DNA of 64,000 nucleotides, from contig QRDG01001367.1 of NCBI GenBank assembly GCA_012064385.1, forward strand, positions 310,001 to 374,000, written 5' to 3'. The notes beneath the pieces were generated by a model. That model saw nothing but the letters and a program-made list of their open reading frames with translations. It searched no databases and was not told where the DNA came from. Position numbers and translations under genes: made by a program. Source of the stretch: Puccinellia tenuiflora. Taxonomy: Eukaryota > Streptophyta > Magnoliopsida > Poales > Poaceae. This document shows, piece after piece, positions 11,110 to 22,492 of the stretch. The first letter of the stretch is position 1. Each line of letters starts with the position of its first letter.

Positions 11110-12540
11110 ATGGGTCAACCAGGGTAGTTGACACAATGGTTGTCATACCATACTTGTCTCGTTTAGATGAAAAAGTGTTTTCAAAAGAGATAGGAAAAAT
11201 TGGCTTTATGCAAATCAGCCTTCAAACTCCACAAGCCAAATATGCATATACGTTATTAGAGTTTTCCTCTATGAGTCCACAAAGTGTCACTTGCCAGATT
11301 CATTCTAATGGTTCTGACCAATTTTTGGCTGTAACCTACGTGTTGCAGGTTTTCTGACGACGAGTAAGGAAACGAATAAGGGTTTCGAGTCTGCAACCAA
11401 CATGTTTGCCTGTGGCACATGAAGATGATGAGGCTCCATGCTATTTTAAGTTTTCCGCTGCTGAACTTTGTAACATGCTAGCCTTCGGCTATGCAACTTG
11501 TAATGAACTATTTTTCTGGATCTTCGATGTAATAGATATTTTACGCATTTGCATGATATTACATCTTGAACTGTGGTGCTAGCTATTCGATCCAGGGACT
11601 AGCACAGAACTCAGAGATCTTGGCCATTTTAAAAAGGCAAGGTCGCTACAAATAAACTTGATGAACTAAGCATGCAATTCATATACCTTCAGGATCTTGC
11701 ACAGGCTCATCAGTGTGATCTTGCACAAGTTCATCAGGATTATCTTCCACCGCTTGGTCCATGCATGTAGATCATGAGGACGAACACGGGGAGTTGCAGA
11801 GCTGCTACTGGTGATCACGAGGACGAGCATGCGACAAGCTGTGGAGCTGCTGTTGGTGATCACGCGGATGAGCACGGCAAGCGACGGAGTTGCTGCTGGT
11901 GTGTTGCTGGGCCGGAAGAGCTCCTAGGGCGGGCGGAGGAGCTGCTATGGCGGGTGGCGGTACCTGTCGGTGAGCGGAGGAGCGCCGGAACTGGCGGTCC
12001 GCCAAGCGGACGATCTCCAGGAGGAGCAGCGGCAGCGGTGATCAGTAGCAGCGTAGAGGGCGTGAGAGCAGTACAACGGGAGAGGAGTACCATTTCTGAC
12101 CGGAGGGAGTATTTTTTATTCCTGGTCAGCAAATATGCTGACGGGAAAAGCCGTCGGCATTCATAATTCCCATTTTTTATTTCTTTTTTTAATTGCACAC
12201 ACCGTCGGCATATAGAAATCCTCGGCAACCATGCAGATTGCAGACGGAGATGTACCAGAAACTGCCACGTATCCATGTATGCCGATGGCCAAGCCGTTGG
12301 CAAATATGTCGACGCCGTCAAACGTAGCCATCTGTTACTTTTTATTGCTTTTTTATTGCTGATGGATTTAGTTGTCGACGGCCTAAGAAAACCGTCGGCA
12401 CGTGAATATATGCCGACGGTTATTTCGGTATATGCCGACAGGTCATACGCCGGTGGCCGTCGGCATACAGCTATGCCGACGGTATCAGCCTCTTTGTCGA
12501 CGGTTTCGAGCCGTCGGGATATTACCGGTTTCCTATAGTG
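11110..12540. mobile_element. CACTA (En/Spm) transposon, right end
   Basis: The right terminus is CCGGTTTCCTATAGTG, ending exactly at 12540. Its complement begins CACTATAGGAAA, the hallmark CACTA terminal inverted repeat. The preceding 420 bp is full of subterminal repeats. Further in, 11110-11680 is an AT-rich stretch with a short open frame ending near 11357 and 3'-UTR-like sequence, plausibly the end of a transposase gene, though I recognise no domain. 11770-11900 holds imperfect repeats of a GTGATCACG-containing unit. Element B interrupts the CACTA, so its left end is outside the window. The expected 3-bp duplication (GGT at 12541-12543) cannot be confirmed. Confidence 0.75.
12120..12525. 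repeat. CACTA subterminal repeats
   Basis: The 10-bp motif TGCCGACGGT and its complement (ACCGTCGGCA) recur at least ten times in both orientations, for example near 12150, 12201, 12390, 12410, 12455, 12473 and 12511. In CACTA elements such motifs are binding sites for the element's own DNA-binding protein (TnpA-type). Confidence 0.75.
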
Positions 12541-12811
12541 GGTGGATTATATTTTACATAAATGAAGGAAAAAGGGAGCTGGCTACATCAATCAGCTCTG
12601 GCTTAGATATTGACACATTCATAATTAGGTCAGGGTCAACCGCGTGTAACCATCAGGCTTAGCTTAGTGAACAACCGGTAACTCTTCCTGCGTATAATAT
12701 CATGCATTATCAAAGGGCTCTGTTTAAATTTTCCGTGCCACTAGGCGGGAGGTGTACTCTTCCTCCGTATATATGTATTCTCGCGTAAGGCTCGGTCTTC
12801 TGATGCCGACC

Positions 12812-12818
12812 TATATAA
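12812..12818 (+). promoter_or_regulatory. TATA box of the peroxidase locus
   Basis: CTATATAAG about 100 bp upstream of the ATG at 12917. Only about 270 bp separate it from the CACTA terminus at 12540, so most of the original upstream promoter has been displaced. Confidence 0.55.
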
Positions 12819-13361
12819 GTAGCTTCCAGCTCGAGCTATAGCAACAGACATTCTCCATTGATCGATCACCTCACACTTCTCTCTTCGTATCTTAGTCACG
12901 CCCACTAGCTTCAACAATGGCGGCTGGTGCGGCAAAGCTGCACGCTATGGTGGCGTGTGCCCTGCTCCTCCTCGCTGTGGGGTGCCAGGCCAGCCCTTAC
13001 TGGCCACTGGAGGTTGGCTTCTACCACGACAAGTGTCCACAGGCAGAGGCCGTCGTCAAGGGCGTCATGGAGCGTGCCATCTCCCAGAACCCCCGGCAAT
13101 GGCGCCGCCATGATCCGAATGCTCTTCCACGACTGCTTTGTCGAGGTACTAACTAACTATTGCTTTTTCGTTTTGGTAGAGATCGATCATGTGGGTTTTA
13201 GAAATTTAACTAATTACCGAAGTTAATTAGTGCAAGAATCAACCCTGATATACTAATAGTATATGGATGATCGATTAGCCAGACTTGATTAAACTGTTGA
13301 TGAATACTATATATCAGGGCTGCGACGCTTCCATTTTCCTGGACCCAACACCGTTCAGCCC

Positions 13362-13773
13362 TGTTACAGGCGATAGCAAAACAACGTTAAAATTAAACAA
13401 GATCAAATCAATGGGGACACGAGATTTTAACGTGGAAAACTCTTTCAACAAGGAAGAGAAAAACCACGGGCGCCAGCCAGCAATACTTCACTATTTCGGG
13501 GTGAGGTTACAAACGCGCCGGGATTTACAATGTGTGGCTTATCTCCGACGGCGGCTTACAAGACGTATTTATAGTGGTCCTAACCTAAACTAGGTCGGCA
13601 ACAATCGGTGTCCTGGTCGGTTACAACTCGTACCGTACCGCGGGGATAGCGCCCTCGCACCCCCGGCAGTCCCGCTTCGCTTCGGCCCAAGCCTACCGGC
13701 GACAGGCCTCGCTTCGCTCCGTCGTTAGCCTTCTCACTTTATAGAAACGGATTTGAATCACCATAAAATAACA
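13362..13773 (-). repeat. 3' LTR of the Copia element
   Basis: 412 bp, TGTTACAGGC to AAAATAACA. It carries a GC-rich stretch absent from the partner LTR. Confidence 0.9.
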
Positions 13774-13867
13774 CTCCACCTTGAGCCAAATTCCATCTTG
13801 TAGCATCAACAATTCTTCACCCTGAAACATCAAAGAAAACACTTTTGGCGCCAACTAGTCCATTGGG

Positions 13868-16800
13868 CTAAACAGTTATATCAACTAATCTCGAGCAAAG
13901 CTCAAACTTAGCAATAGGAACTGGCTTTGTCATCATATCAGCAAGATTATCATGAGTACTGATCTTGCATACCTTCAGCTTATCTTGTGCAACAACATCA
14001 CGCACATAATGGTATTTGACATCAATGTGCTTTGTTCTCTTATGGAACATCTGATCCTTAGTAAGGTAAATGGCACTTTGACTGTCACAAAACAGGTTAA
14101 TACAAGTATCATCTCCACAAAGCTCAGCAAACAGACCTTTCAACCAAACAGATTCTTTGCATGCTTCAGCAATAGCCATGTACTCAGCCTTAGTAGTAGA
14201 TTGTGCAACAACACCCTGCAAGGTAGCCTTCCAGCTAACAGCACATCCACTAACAGTAAATACATAACCTGTGAGGGACCTCCTCTTATCCAAATCAGCA
14301 GCAAAATCTGAATCCACATAGCCTGCGAGTCCTTCACCAGTCTTGCCAAACTTCAAGCAAGCGTTGGATGTGCCGCGAAGGTACCTGAAAATCCACTGAA
14401 CAACTTTCCAATGTTCTTTACCAGGATTAGCCATGTATCGACTGACCAGGCTCATAGCATAAGACAAATCAGATCGAGAACACACCATGGCATACATTAA
14501 GGAACCAATAGCACTAGAATATGGAACTCGAGACATGTACTCAATTTCTTTGTCAGAACTAGGACATTGCAATGCTGACAACTTAAAATGAGGAGCAATA
14601 GGCGTACTAACAGACTTTGCATCATGCATGTTAAAGCGATTAAGAACTTTCTTAATATAATTCTCCTGACTAAGAAATAGCAATCTAGATTTTCTGTCTC
14701 TTAAAATTTCCATACCTAGAATTTTCTTAGCAGGACCAAGATCCTTCATCTCAAACTCACTACTCAACTGTTTTTTCAACGTAGTGATTTTCTTCATGCT
14801 CTTGGCAGCAATTAACATATCATCAACATATAGCAGTAAGTATATAGGCGATTCATCAACAAATTTAATGTACACACAGCTATCATATTCAGACCTCTTA
14901 AAGCCATGTGACATCATAAAAGAATCAAACCTTTTATACCACTGTCGAGGAGATTGTTTCAAACCGTAAAGGGACTTCTTTAGCTTGCACACGAAATCCT
15001 CCTTACCAGGCACTATGAACCCTTCTGGTTGGTCCATGTATATCTCCTCCTCAAGTTCTCCATGCAAAAATGCAGTCTTCACATCTAACTGCTCAAGCTC
15101 AAGATCATGCATAGCAACAATACTGAAGAATGTACGAATAGAACTATGCTTGACAACCGGGGAGAACACATCATTATAATCCACACCGGGAATTTGGCTG
15201 AAACCTTTAGCTACTAACCTTGCCTTAAATCTTGGAGGCTCATTAGGAGACAAACCTTCCTTTCTCTTGAAGATCCACTTGCAGCGGACGGCCTTCTTTT
15301 GTTTAGGCAAGCGCACAACATCCCATGTGCCATTCTTCTCAAGTGATTGCATCTCCTCGTGCATTGCACCAATCCACTTGTCACGATCAACCGAAGCAAT
15401 AGCTTCAGTGTATGTAGCTGGTTCAGCCTCATGCTCCACCTGTTCAGCACAACTTAGAGCAAAATAAACAACATCACATTCTTCAATTAATCGGTTAGGG
15501 GGAACAATATTTCTCCTTGGCCGATCAGCAGCAATGGACGGTTGCTGCAAAACAGGAGGTGAGGTTTGCACAATCTCCTCATCAACAGTTTCTGTTACCT
15601 CCTCATCTAGGTGCTCCATCTGCTCCACCTGCAAACGAACCTGTGGTTCGTCCTTATCAGAAGAATCTGGCACAACATCAGTAGTCAGACTGTCCTGATA
15701 CATAACAGATTCATTAAACACAACACTCCGGCTGAAGAAAGTCTTTTTAGTTTCCGGATTCACAACTTATATCCTTTCACTCCGGAACCATAACCAAGAA
15801 ATAAGCACTTAACAGCTCTAGGCTCTAACTTTCCATTATCAACATGAGCATAGACAGTGCAACCAAAAACTTTCAATTGTGAATAATCAGCCGGCTCACC
15901 AGACCATACCTCAATAGGAGTTTTCTTGTCAAGGGGAATGGACGGTGACCTGTTGATCAAGTAGCAGGCGGTGTTGGCAGCCTCAGCCCAAAAACGCCTG
16001 TTCATGCGGGCGTTGGACAACATGCAGCGAGCTTTGGAGATGATAGTGTTGTTCATCCGCTCCGCTACACCATTCTGCTGAGGTGTGTACGGGATGGTGT
16101 GATGCCTAACAATGCCTTCCTGCCTGCAATAATCATCAAATTCATACGAACAAAATTCGCCACCATTGTCAGTACGAAGCAACTTCACCTTCCTCTCAGT
16201 TTGCCTTTCAATCATAACTTTCCACTCTTTAAAAGCAGCAAAAGTATCATCTTTATTTTTCATGAAATAAGGCCAAACTCTTCTAGAGTAATCATCAATA
16301 ATAGTAAGCATATAACGAGCACCACCATAAGAGGGCTTACGTGAAGGTCCCCACAAATCAGCATGTACATAATCTAATGTACCTTTAGTGGTATGAACGG
16401 AAGCATTGAACTTAACTCTCTTATGCTTACCAAACACGCAGTGTTCACAGAACGGCAACTTACTCATATTGCAGTCCTTCAGCAGTTCTCTCTTGACCAA
16501 TTCTGCCATACCAAGTTCACTCATATGTCCAAGTCGCTTGTGCCAAAGGTTAGTTGTACTTGGATCATCATTAGTAATAACAGCAGCAGTACCAGACAAA
16601 GTGCTACCTTTAAGAATATATAACTTGGAAGAATTCATATCACCAACCATAACAATAAGAGAACCTTTCGATACCTTCAGGTGTTTATTCCCTCCGGCAT
16701 ACTTGTACCCGTCACAGTCAAGGGTACTCAGCGAGATCAAGTTTCTTGCCATAGATGGTATGTGTTTCACTCCCGTCAGCGTGCGTGTCATCCCATCATG

Positions 16801-17859
16801 GGTCTTGATCTGAACAGATCCAACGCCAACAATATGACATTTTTTGTCGTTCCCCACACGCACCAAATCTCCAGTCTGCACAATCTCATAAGAACTAAAC
16901 CAATCTTTGTTACAGCAAATATGAAACGAACAAGCAGTATCAAGAATCCACTCATCATCACGGGTAACACATGCAACAAAAACAGCTAAGCATTCACCAT
17001 CAGAACTATTATCACCAGCAATAACAGCAACCTTACCATTACCATTACCGTCAGATTTATTCTTCGGTTGGTAAGTACCGTTCCTTTTCTCCTTGTTCTG
17101 CACCTTCCAGCAATCATCAATGGTGTGATTGGTTTTCTTACAATACCTGCAGAACTTGTCTCGTCCTTTGGACTTTGAACGGCCTCTACTCTTATCTCTG
17201 TTGTTGTTGTTGTTGTAGTTGTTATCTCGCTGCTCAGGCCTGCCTCGAACCTGCAATGCATCGCCCTTGGAGGGTGATGCGTCAGTCTGCACCATACCTT
17301 TCATCTTTTCCCTGGTCTGCAGGGCCTCACATACTTCCGCGAGGGTTAGATCATCGCGGCTCAACAATATGGTATCTCGCAGATTTGTAAAAGAACTAGG
17401 CAGCGAACATAACAACAGAAGAGCTAAATCTTCATCATCATATTTTACCTCCATCGACACTAGGTCGGCCACGATCTCCTTGAAGATCGACAAGTGGTTC
17501 ATCACAGAACCACCTTCCTGCATCTTGTGCGAGAACAACTTCATCTTCACGTGCATCTTGCTGGTTAGATCCTTGGACATGCAGATCGACTCCAGCTTAA
17601 GCCATAACGCTGCCGCAGATTTCTCCTGCAGCACCTCTTGCAAGATATCATTAGATAGATGAAGTTGAATTAATGACAAAGCCTTATGGTCCTTGCGCTT
17701 TTCTTCAGGAGTCCACTCCTTCGTGTCCTTCTTTCTGAACGCATCCAGCGCCTCATCAAGATCCGAAGCCTGCGATAGGATCGCACGCATCTTGACTTGC
17801 CACAGAGAAAACCTCGTCTTGTAGTCCAGCAACGATATATCAAACTTCATCGATGTCAT
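13868..17859 (-). pseudogene. Copia gag-pol polyprotein with one frameshift
   Basis: The minus-strand ATG at 17859 starts 40 bp from the LTR. Domains in order: gag of the UBN2/DUF4219 type; CCHC zinc knuckle CRYCKKTNHTIDDC (about 17150); protease with a DTACS active site (about 16935); GAG-pre-integrase LWHKRLGHMSELG; integrase with D,D,E residues and YTPQQNGVAER; reverse transcriptase with YVDDMLIA (about 14840); and RNase H to the stop at 13868. Integrase preceding reverse transcriptase is the Copia order. The frame breaks at about 15762, in the conserved Gly-Tyr-x-Leu-Trp-Asn-Pro region: one base of the Trp codon is missing. Adding that base gives 1331 codons, a normal length. The reading frame on each side is otherwise intact. 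The lineage looks Tork-like, but that is weakly supported. Confidence 0.9.
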
Positions 17860-17898
17860 CGCAAAACCCTAATCTGTAACCAAGGCTCTGATACCACT

Positions 17899-18264
17899 TG
17901 TTACAGGCGATAGCAAAACAACGATGAAATTAAGCAAGATCAAACCAACGGGGGACACGAGATTTTAACGTGGAAAACCCTTCCAACAAGGAAGAGAAAA
18001 ACCACGGGCGCCAGCCAGCAATACTTCACTATTTCGGGGTGAGGTTACAAACGCGCCGGAATTTACAATGTGTGGCTTATCTCCGGCGGCGGCTTACAAG
18101 ATGTATTTATAGTGGTCCTAACCTAAACTAGGTCGGCAACAATCGGTGTCCTAGTCGGTTACAACAACCGCTTCGGCCCAAGCCTACCGGCGACGGGCCT
18201 CGCTTCGCTCCGTCGTTAGCCTTCTCACTTTATAGAAACGGATTTGGATCACCATAAAATAACA
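17899..18264 (-). repeat. 5' LTR of the Copia element
   Basis: 366 bp, with the primer-binding site immediately to its left. Confidence 0.9.
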
Positions 18265-18998
18265 AGCCCGACCCCGGAGAAGCTCAGCCCGCCGAACGAC
18301 CCATCCGTACGCGGCTTCGAGCTGATCGACGCGATCAAGGACGCTGTGGAGGCGGCCTGCCCGGGCATCGTCTCCTGCGCGGACATCCTCGCCTTCGCGG
18401 CCCGCGACGCGTCATGCATCCTCAGCAAGGGCAAAGTGAGCTTCGACATGCCCTCCGGCCGTGTGACGGCACATTCTCCAACGCCTCCGAGCCGCTCAAG
18501 TTCCTGGTACCGCCCTCTTCTAACCTCAGCGACCTCGTCGATAGCTTCGTCGTCAAGGGGCTCAACGCGGAGGACCTGGTCATCCTCTCCGATGCGCACA
18601 CCATCGGCCGGTCCCACTGCTCCTCCTTCGTGTCCGACCGACTCGAGACCCCCTCCGACATCAACAGCGGCTTAGCTTGGTTCCTGCGGAGCCAGTGCCC
18701 CGCCGACGCGACGCCCGGCGGCAACGACCAGGTGGTGATGCAGGACGTGGTGACGCCCAACAAGCTGGACAGGCAGTACTACAAGAACGTGTTGGCGCAT
18801 AAGGTGCTCTTCACCTCCGACGCGGCACTCCTCACGCCGGAGGAGACGGCGAGAATGGTGGTGGACAATGCTAACATCCCCGGGTGGTGGGAAGGCATGT
18901 TCGCGAAAGCCATGGTGAAGATGGCCAGCGTCGAGGTCAAGACCGGCTACCATCAGGGACAGATAAGGAAGAACTGCCGCGCGATCAACCACTACTAG

Positions 18999-20427
18999 AG
19001 ATAGTGCACGGCTGCGCACGTAAGTACTGACAATACTTGCATGGTGAAGGATCACCAGATCTCTCGGTTCATCGTTCCTGAAAGCGAGTTCATGTTGTAA
19101 TTTGGCGATTTCATTGACTGCATTTTTAGTATTCGTCATTGCTGCTTTCCTTTGGTTTTTCCAAGATACGGAATTGTTCCTGTGTACGGGTTTCTTGTAC
19201 ATGTGTAACTGCGAATCAATGTTCTTTGTATATGGGTAATAAATTGCTTCATGGACATGTTTTGAAAGAGAGAAACATCTTGCAAGCGTAGAGAAACGTA
19301 CCTACTCATTGGATTTGGGCGCGGCTGGAAAAGTGGAAAGGAGCTTATCATTCATTCTTTTCTTTTTATCTGTTTGAGATGCCGATCATTCCATTCTGAC
19401 TTTCCTTGTATCAACGCGGGGAATACCGTTCTGTCCAACTAGAAATCTGAATTTGACAGTAGGCCGGCATCTGATAATGCTCATATGTGCGCGCGCGTGT
19501 GCGGCGAGTTGATTTCTTAGAAGACAAACTTAGCATGACAGCTTAACTCCTGCGATGCATCAATCCATACAAATCTAACCAATTGGCGTTTTCTTACGAG
19601 CAAGTAGTTGGCAAAGCAACTGAAATTTCGCTGCCGTATGCGATGTGACTAGAGATTGCTTCCACACGCTTTCATACAGGTAGATGGGGTCATTAAAAGG
19701 GCACAATGACATCTATTGAAAGACAAATCTAATACTAGAATGTGTTTTGGGGAATAAGTAAGCATGTCTTACATAGGTGCAGTGCATGGTAATTAAACCT
19801 TGAACTAGCCACGGTTCATAAATGGTCAACCGTCGACCACAAGCTGGAATGCACTCCGTATCCCAAAAAAAATGGTTTCCACGATACGGTGATTAGTCGA
19901 AGCTCAAGGGCTAGACGAGGTACAAATCCATATTGTTGTTGATAACAATAATTCGGGAAGGAAAAATGTCTAATCGGTGAGATATGCCGGACGCCACATT
20001 GCATATTAAAGATAGACAGAAGATCAATGTGTCACTCATCTTGTTCTGATTTTGTCAGCCACTTACCAAACTCTGCAATGTGCATGAACTTCAGAACTAG
20101 AAAGGTAAATGGTTTGTGCCGAAGGGAAGTTAGAATATTCAGTGTTGACTTGTCCTCAGTGGCTACCTACCCGGTTGCACTGTGCCGTCTAGCCGACCTA
20201 CCTACATTAGCACAACTCTAACGGGCTGACACAAACGGACACCAAAATTGTCTGGGTTAGTTTCGTTTGGGTCGTGGGCCGGACACCAAATGTCCGGATG
20301 TGTCCGCCGACATGCGTAGAACACCCAACACATGATACGCTTTCTTGTTTTGATAGATAGGGCGGCCACAAATGGCCGTTTTTTACATCTAACTTAAAAA
20401 TAAATAAGATAAGTAAACCTAGATCTA
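18999..20427. other. Peroxidase downstream and intergenic sequence
   Basis: I see no gene here. A short GCGCGCGTGTGCG run lies near 19488. From about 20215 the sequence (ACGGGCTGACACAAACGGACAC and repeated GGACAC/GTCCGG words) looks like the edge of the repeat that carries the decayed ORF at 20428-21013. Confidence 0.4.
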
Positions 20428-21013
20428 TTATCGGTTGCCGCCGGAGCCTACCTCATCGTCTGATTCGTCGAGGATGATGTACGGTGGGGGTCGCACCCCT
20501 GGTCCTGCTCGGGGTGGACGACGTCGTGTGCCGGAGAGGTGCGTGAACGTCCACGTCCAGGACTACCCAATGAGCGGCGCGAACCAGGGCGGTGGCTGGT
20601 ACTGCTACTGCTCCTGCTCCTCCTCCTCCTCCATGGGCTGGTCCTGCGCCTCCGCCTTCACAGCGGAATCATGGAGCATCGCGCCGAGCCCGTCCTAACG
20701 AGCCAACTCGTCGATGTCGACGGTGATAAGGGAGTTCTCCGGGACCGCCATCAAGTCGGGGTCGTCCTCCTCCTTCACCATTGGCGTCGGTGGAGCATGC
20801 CGCGGAGGGGGCGGTGGAGCACGGTCGCGAGCTGGAGCACGGGGTGCAGAGCGGCGCTCCGGAGCACGGGGGACCCCGAACCACGAGTGGCGCTGCATGT
20901 CGTACTCCGCGTCGAACCACGTGTCCCATTAGGGACTATCCTCATCCAACGCCAGGTGGTCAACGAGGTTGTCCAGGAGCGCGGCCCTTTGGCGGATCTC
21001 CCGCTCGCGTGAT
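20428..21013 (-). pseudogene. Decayed transposon-type ORF
   Basis: One minus-strand frame runs from an AG acceptor-like site near 21014 to TAA at 20428-20430. In-frame stops interrupt it at 20929, 20695, 20605 and 20563, with no frameshift seen. The product is low-complexity: an Arg/Pro/Ala-rich centre, an acidic KEEDDPDLM segment, a poly-Glu/Gln run (GAG repeats at about 20609-20632) and a hydrophobic IILDESDDE end. It resembles the repetitive hypothetical ORFs of Triticeae DNA transposons; I cannot name the family. It could be a decayed host gene fragment instead. Confidence 0.4.
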
Positions 21014-22037
21014 CTGCAGAAAAGAGGTGACCCGCTTCGTTTATGGGGCATTCGGCCACAGATCCTTCTACTGTCCTATGCAAGGGAAGCAAGGTAACCA
21101 ATTAATCCTCTTTATTGTGCTTCAGCGCCTATGCCGGAACGGGCGGGCACCGGAATCCTCTGCGGATTCAGGTGCGAGTAGTCCCCTATGTGGAAGTCAG
21201 ACCAGGGCACTGGGATGGCATTCTTCTAGTACCACTGTGACTGGTTGGCTGTTGGGATGTATAAATGCATTAAACAAAAAAATGAAATCCATAATGAGTG
21301 CAAGAGAACAGTTCAAGTAAAGATTGAACAAGGTGTCTGTACGAAGTCATTGCTATAAACTCCCCAAAAGCAAAATAAAATACAAGTGCAGGAGAACCTG
21401 ATGAAAATTATATTTTCCATAAAAGTTAAGACACCCTAAATTAATCCACTTGATCTCCAATTAACCAGTTTATCATGTAATAAAACAGATAAAATTCTCA
21501 AATGTTACTGGCTGTTTAAGCTAATGAATAGGTTCAAGCCACAAAAGTCAAATTTATTTTGGTCCTTATCCATAGATCACCATTACTAGTAAGTAGTAAC
21601 TCCCTTCAAAATAGCAATTCAGAAAGTAGGCAAACTTGAAAGGGACAAATAAGTATTCACAAAATTGTTTAAGCCATGAGATATAACCATGTGAGAATTA
21701 ACTGAAGTCCCTATGAGTGCTTCCAATTGGCAGGGAAATAAATGTTCTGAACTACTGGAACCTGACACTAAACAGTAAACATTCCAAATCAGCGAATCCA
21801 ACTCAAAATCCAGATTCACTCAAACTGACAAACATAAGCATAGTCAATACACAACCTCTTCAGCATCACATGGGTGTTCTAACTCACAAGCTAGATTCAC
21901 TCAAACTGCGATTATACAACCTCGTCAGTATACACTACGGTCGAAACAAAAACAAAAGGACAACGAATATCACACCCAAACAAGAAGTACAAAGGTATCA
22001 TCGATCAAATAACAGCATTAACAGCTCCGAAATATTA
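21014..22037. other. AT-rich intergenic sequence
   Basis: I see no gene here. A 16-bp phrase containing TTCACTCAAACTG occurs twice (about 21813 and 21894). Confidence 0.4.
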
Positions 22038-22039
22038 TA

Positions 22040-22162
22040 CTCCCTCCGTTCTAAATTAGTTGTCTTCCATTTGTCAAAAAGTTGATATATCTATACTTAT
22101 AACATGTCTAGATACATCCACTTTTTGGCAAATAGAAGACAACTAATTTGGAACGGAGTGAG
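22040..22162. mobile_element. Stowaway MITE (Tc1/Mariner type)
   Basis: 123 bp flanked by TA dinucleotides (22038-22039 and 22163-22164). The ends, CTCCCTCCGTTC and GAACGGAGTGAG, extend into long imperfect inverted repeats (ATTAGTTGTCTTC and GAAGACAACTAAT). It lies about 330 bp downstream of the NAC stop codon. Confidence 0.9.
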
Positions 22163-22492
22163 TAGTTCGATACAAATTACTGATCTCTGTTCTGGAACAA
22201 AATATGAACGACAATGGGCCGGGGAGCCAGTTTTCAACAACAAAAACTTCAACAGACCTGCTCCAAATCCAAGGGAGCGGACAACATGGCAGCACAGCAG
22301 AACTCAACAACACTACGAAAACACAGCAACCAGACATCCTAAAGCGAAGTATACCTAATGGCGACGACGACGACGAGCACGACCAACGTTTTCTACAGGA
22401 GCACCAGCAGGTACCCCTACCTAATCATCCCACAAATCTAGGATCCCCAGAACCATACTGAACCAGACAGTCACGGTGCAATATACTCCTAC

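Larger units (their letters stand above)
13362..18264 (-). mobile_element. Copia LTR retrotransposon inserted in peroxidase exon 2
   Basis: A minus-strand element of 4903 bp, flanked by a perfect AGCCC target duplication (13357-13361 and 18265-18269). The LTRs are 13362-13773 and 17899-18264, each beginning TGTTA and ending TAACA. The primer-binding site reads, on the minus strand, TGGTATCAGAGC next to the right LTR, complementary to initiator tRNA-Met. The LTRs differ by several substitutions and a roughly 45-bp indel (extra in the left LTR near 13626-13670), so the insertion is not very recent. The purine tract is on the minus strand just inside 13774. Confidence 0.93.
12917..18998 (+). pseudogene. 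Class III secretory peroxidase, disrupted
   Basis: Exon 1 (12917-13145) encodes a signal peptide (about 25 residues), the N-terminal YHDKCP cysteine and the distal-histidine motif FHDCFVE. A GT..AG intron (13146-13317) follows. Exon 2 starts GCDAS at 13318, stops at 13361 where a Copia element inserted, and resumes at 18270 to the TAG/TAA-type stop ending 18998. The C-terminal part has the CPGIVSCADI core, the proximal histidine in LSDAHTIGRSHC and the final cysteine. Family role: apoplastic oxidation of phenolics with H2O2. Three lesions make it a pseudogene: an extra C in the C5 run at 13090-13094 shifts frame before FHDCF; the 4.9-kb Copia insertion; and a 1-bp loss near 18460 before GTFSNAS. 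Catalytic residues remain readable across frames, so decay is fairly recent. Confidence 0.88.

Noticed and set aside
12085..12120. Stowaway-like end (CGGAGGGAGTA) inside the CACTA element
   Set aside because: Only one terminus is present and no partner end could be found nearby; it may be a chance match or a small remnant.
13285..13593. 102-codon plus-strand frame after peroxidase exon 2
   Set aside because: It reads from exon 2 straight into the Copia LTR; the LTR part is noncoding.
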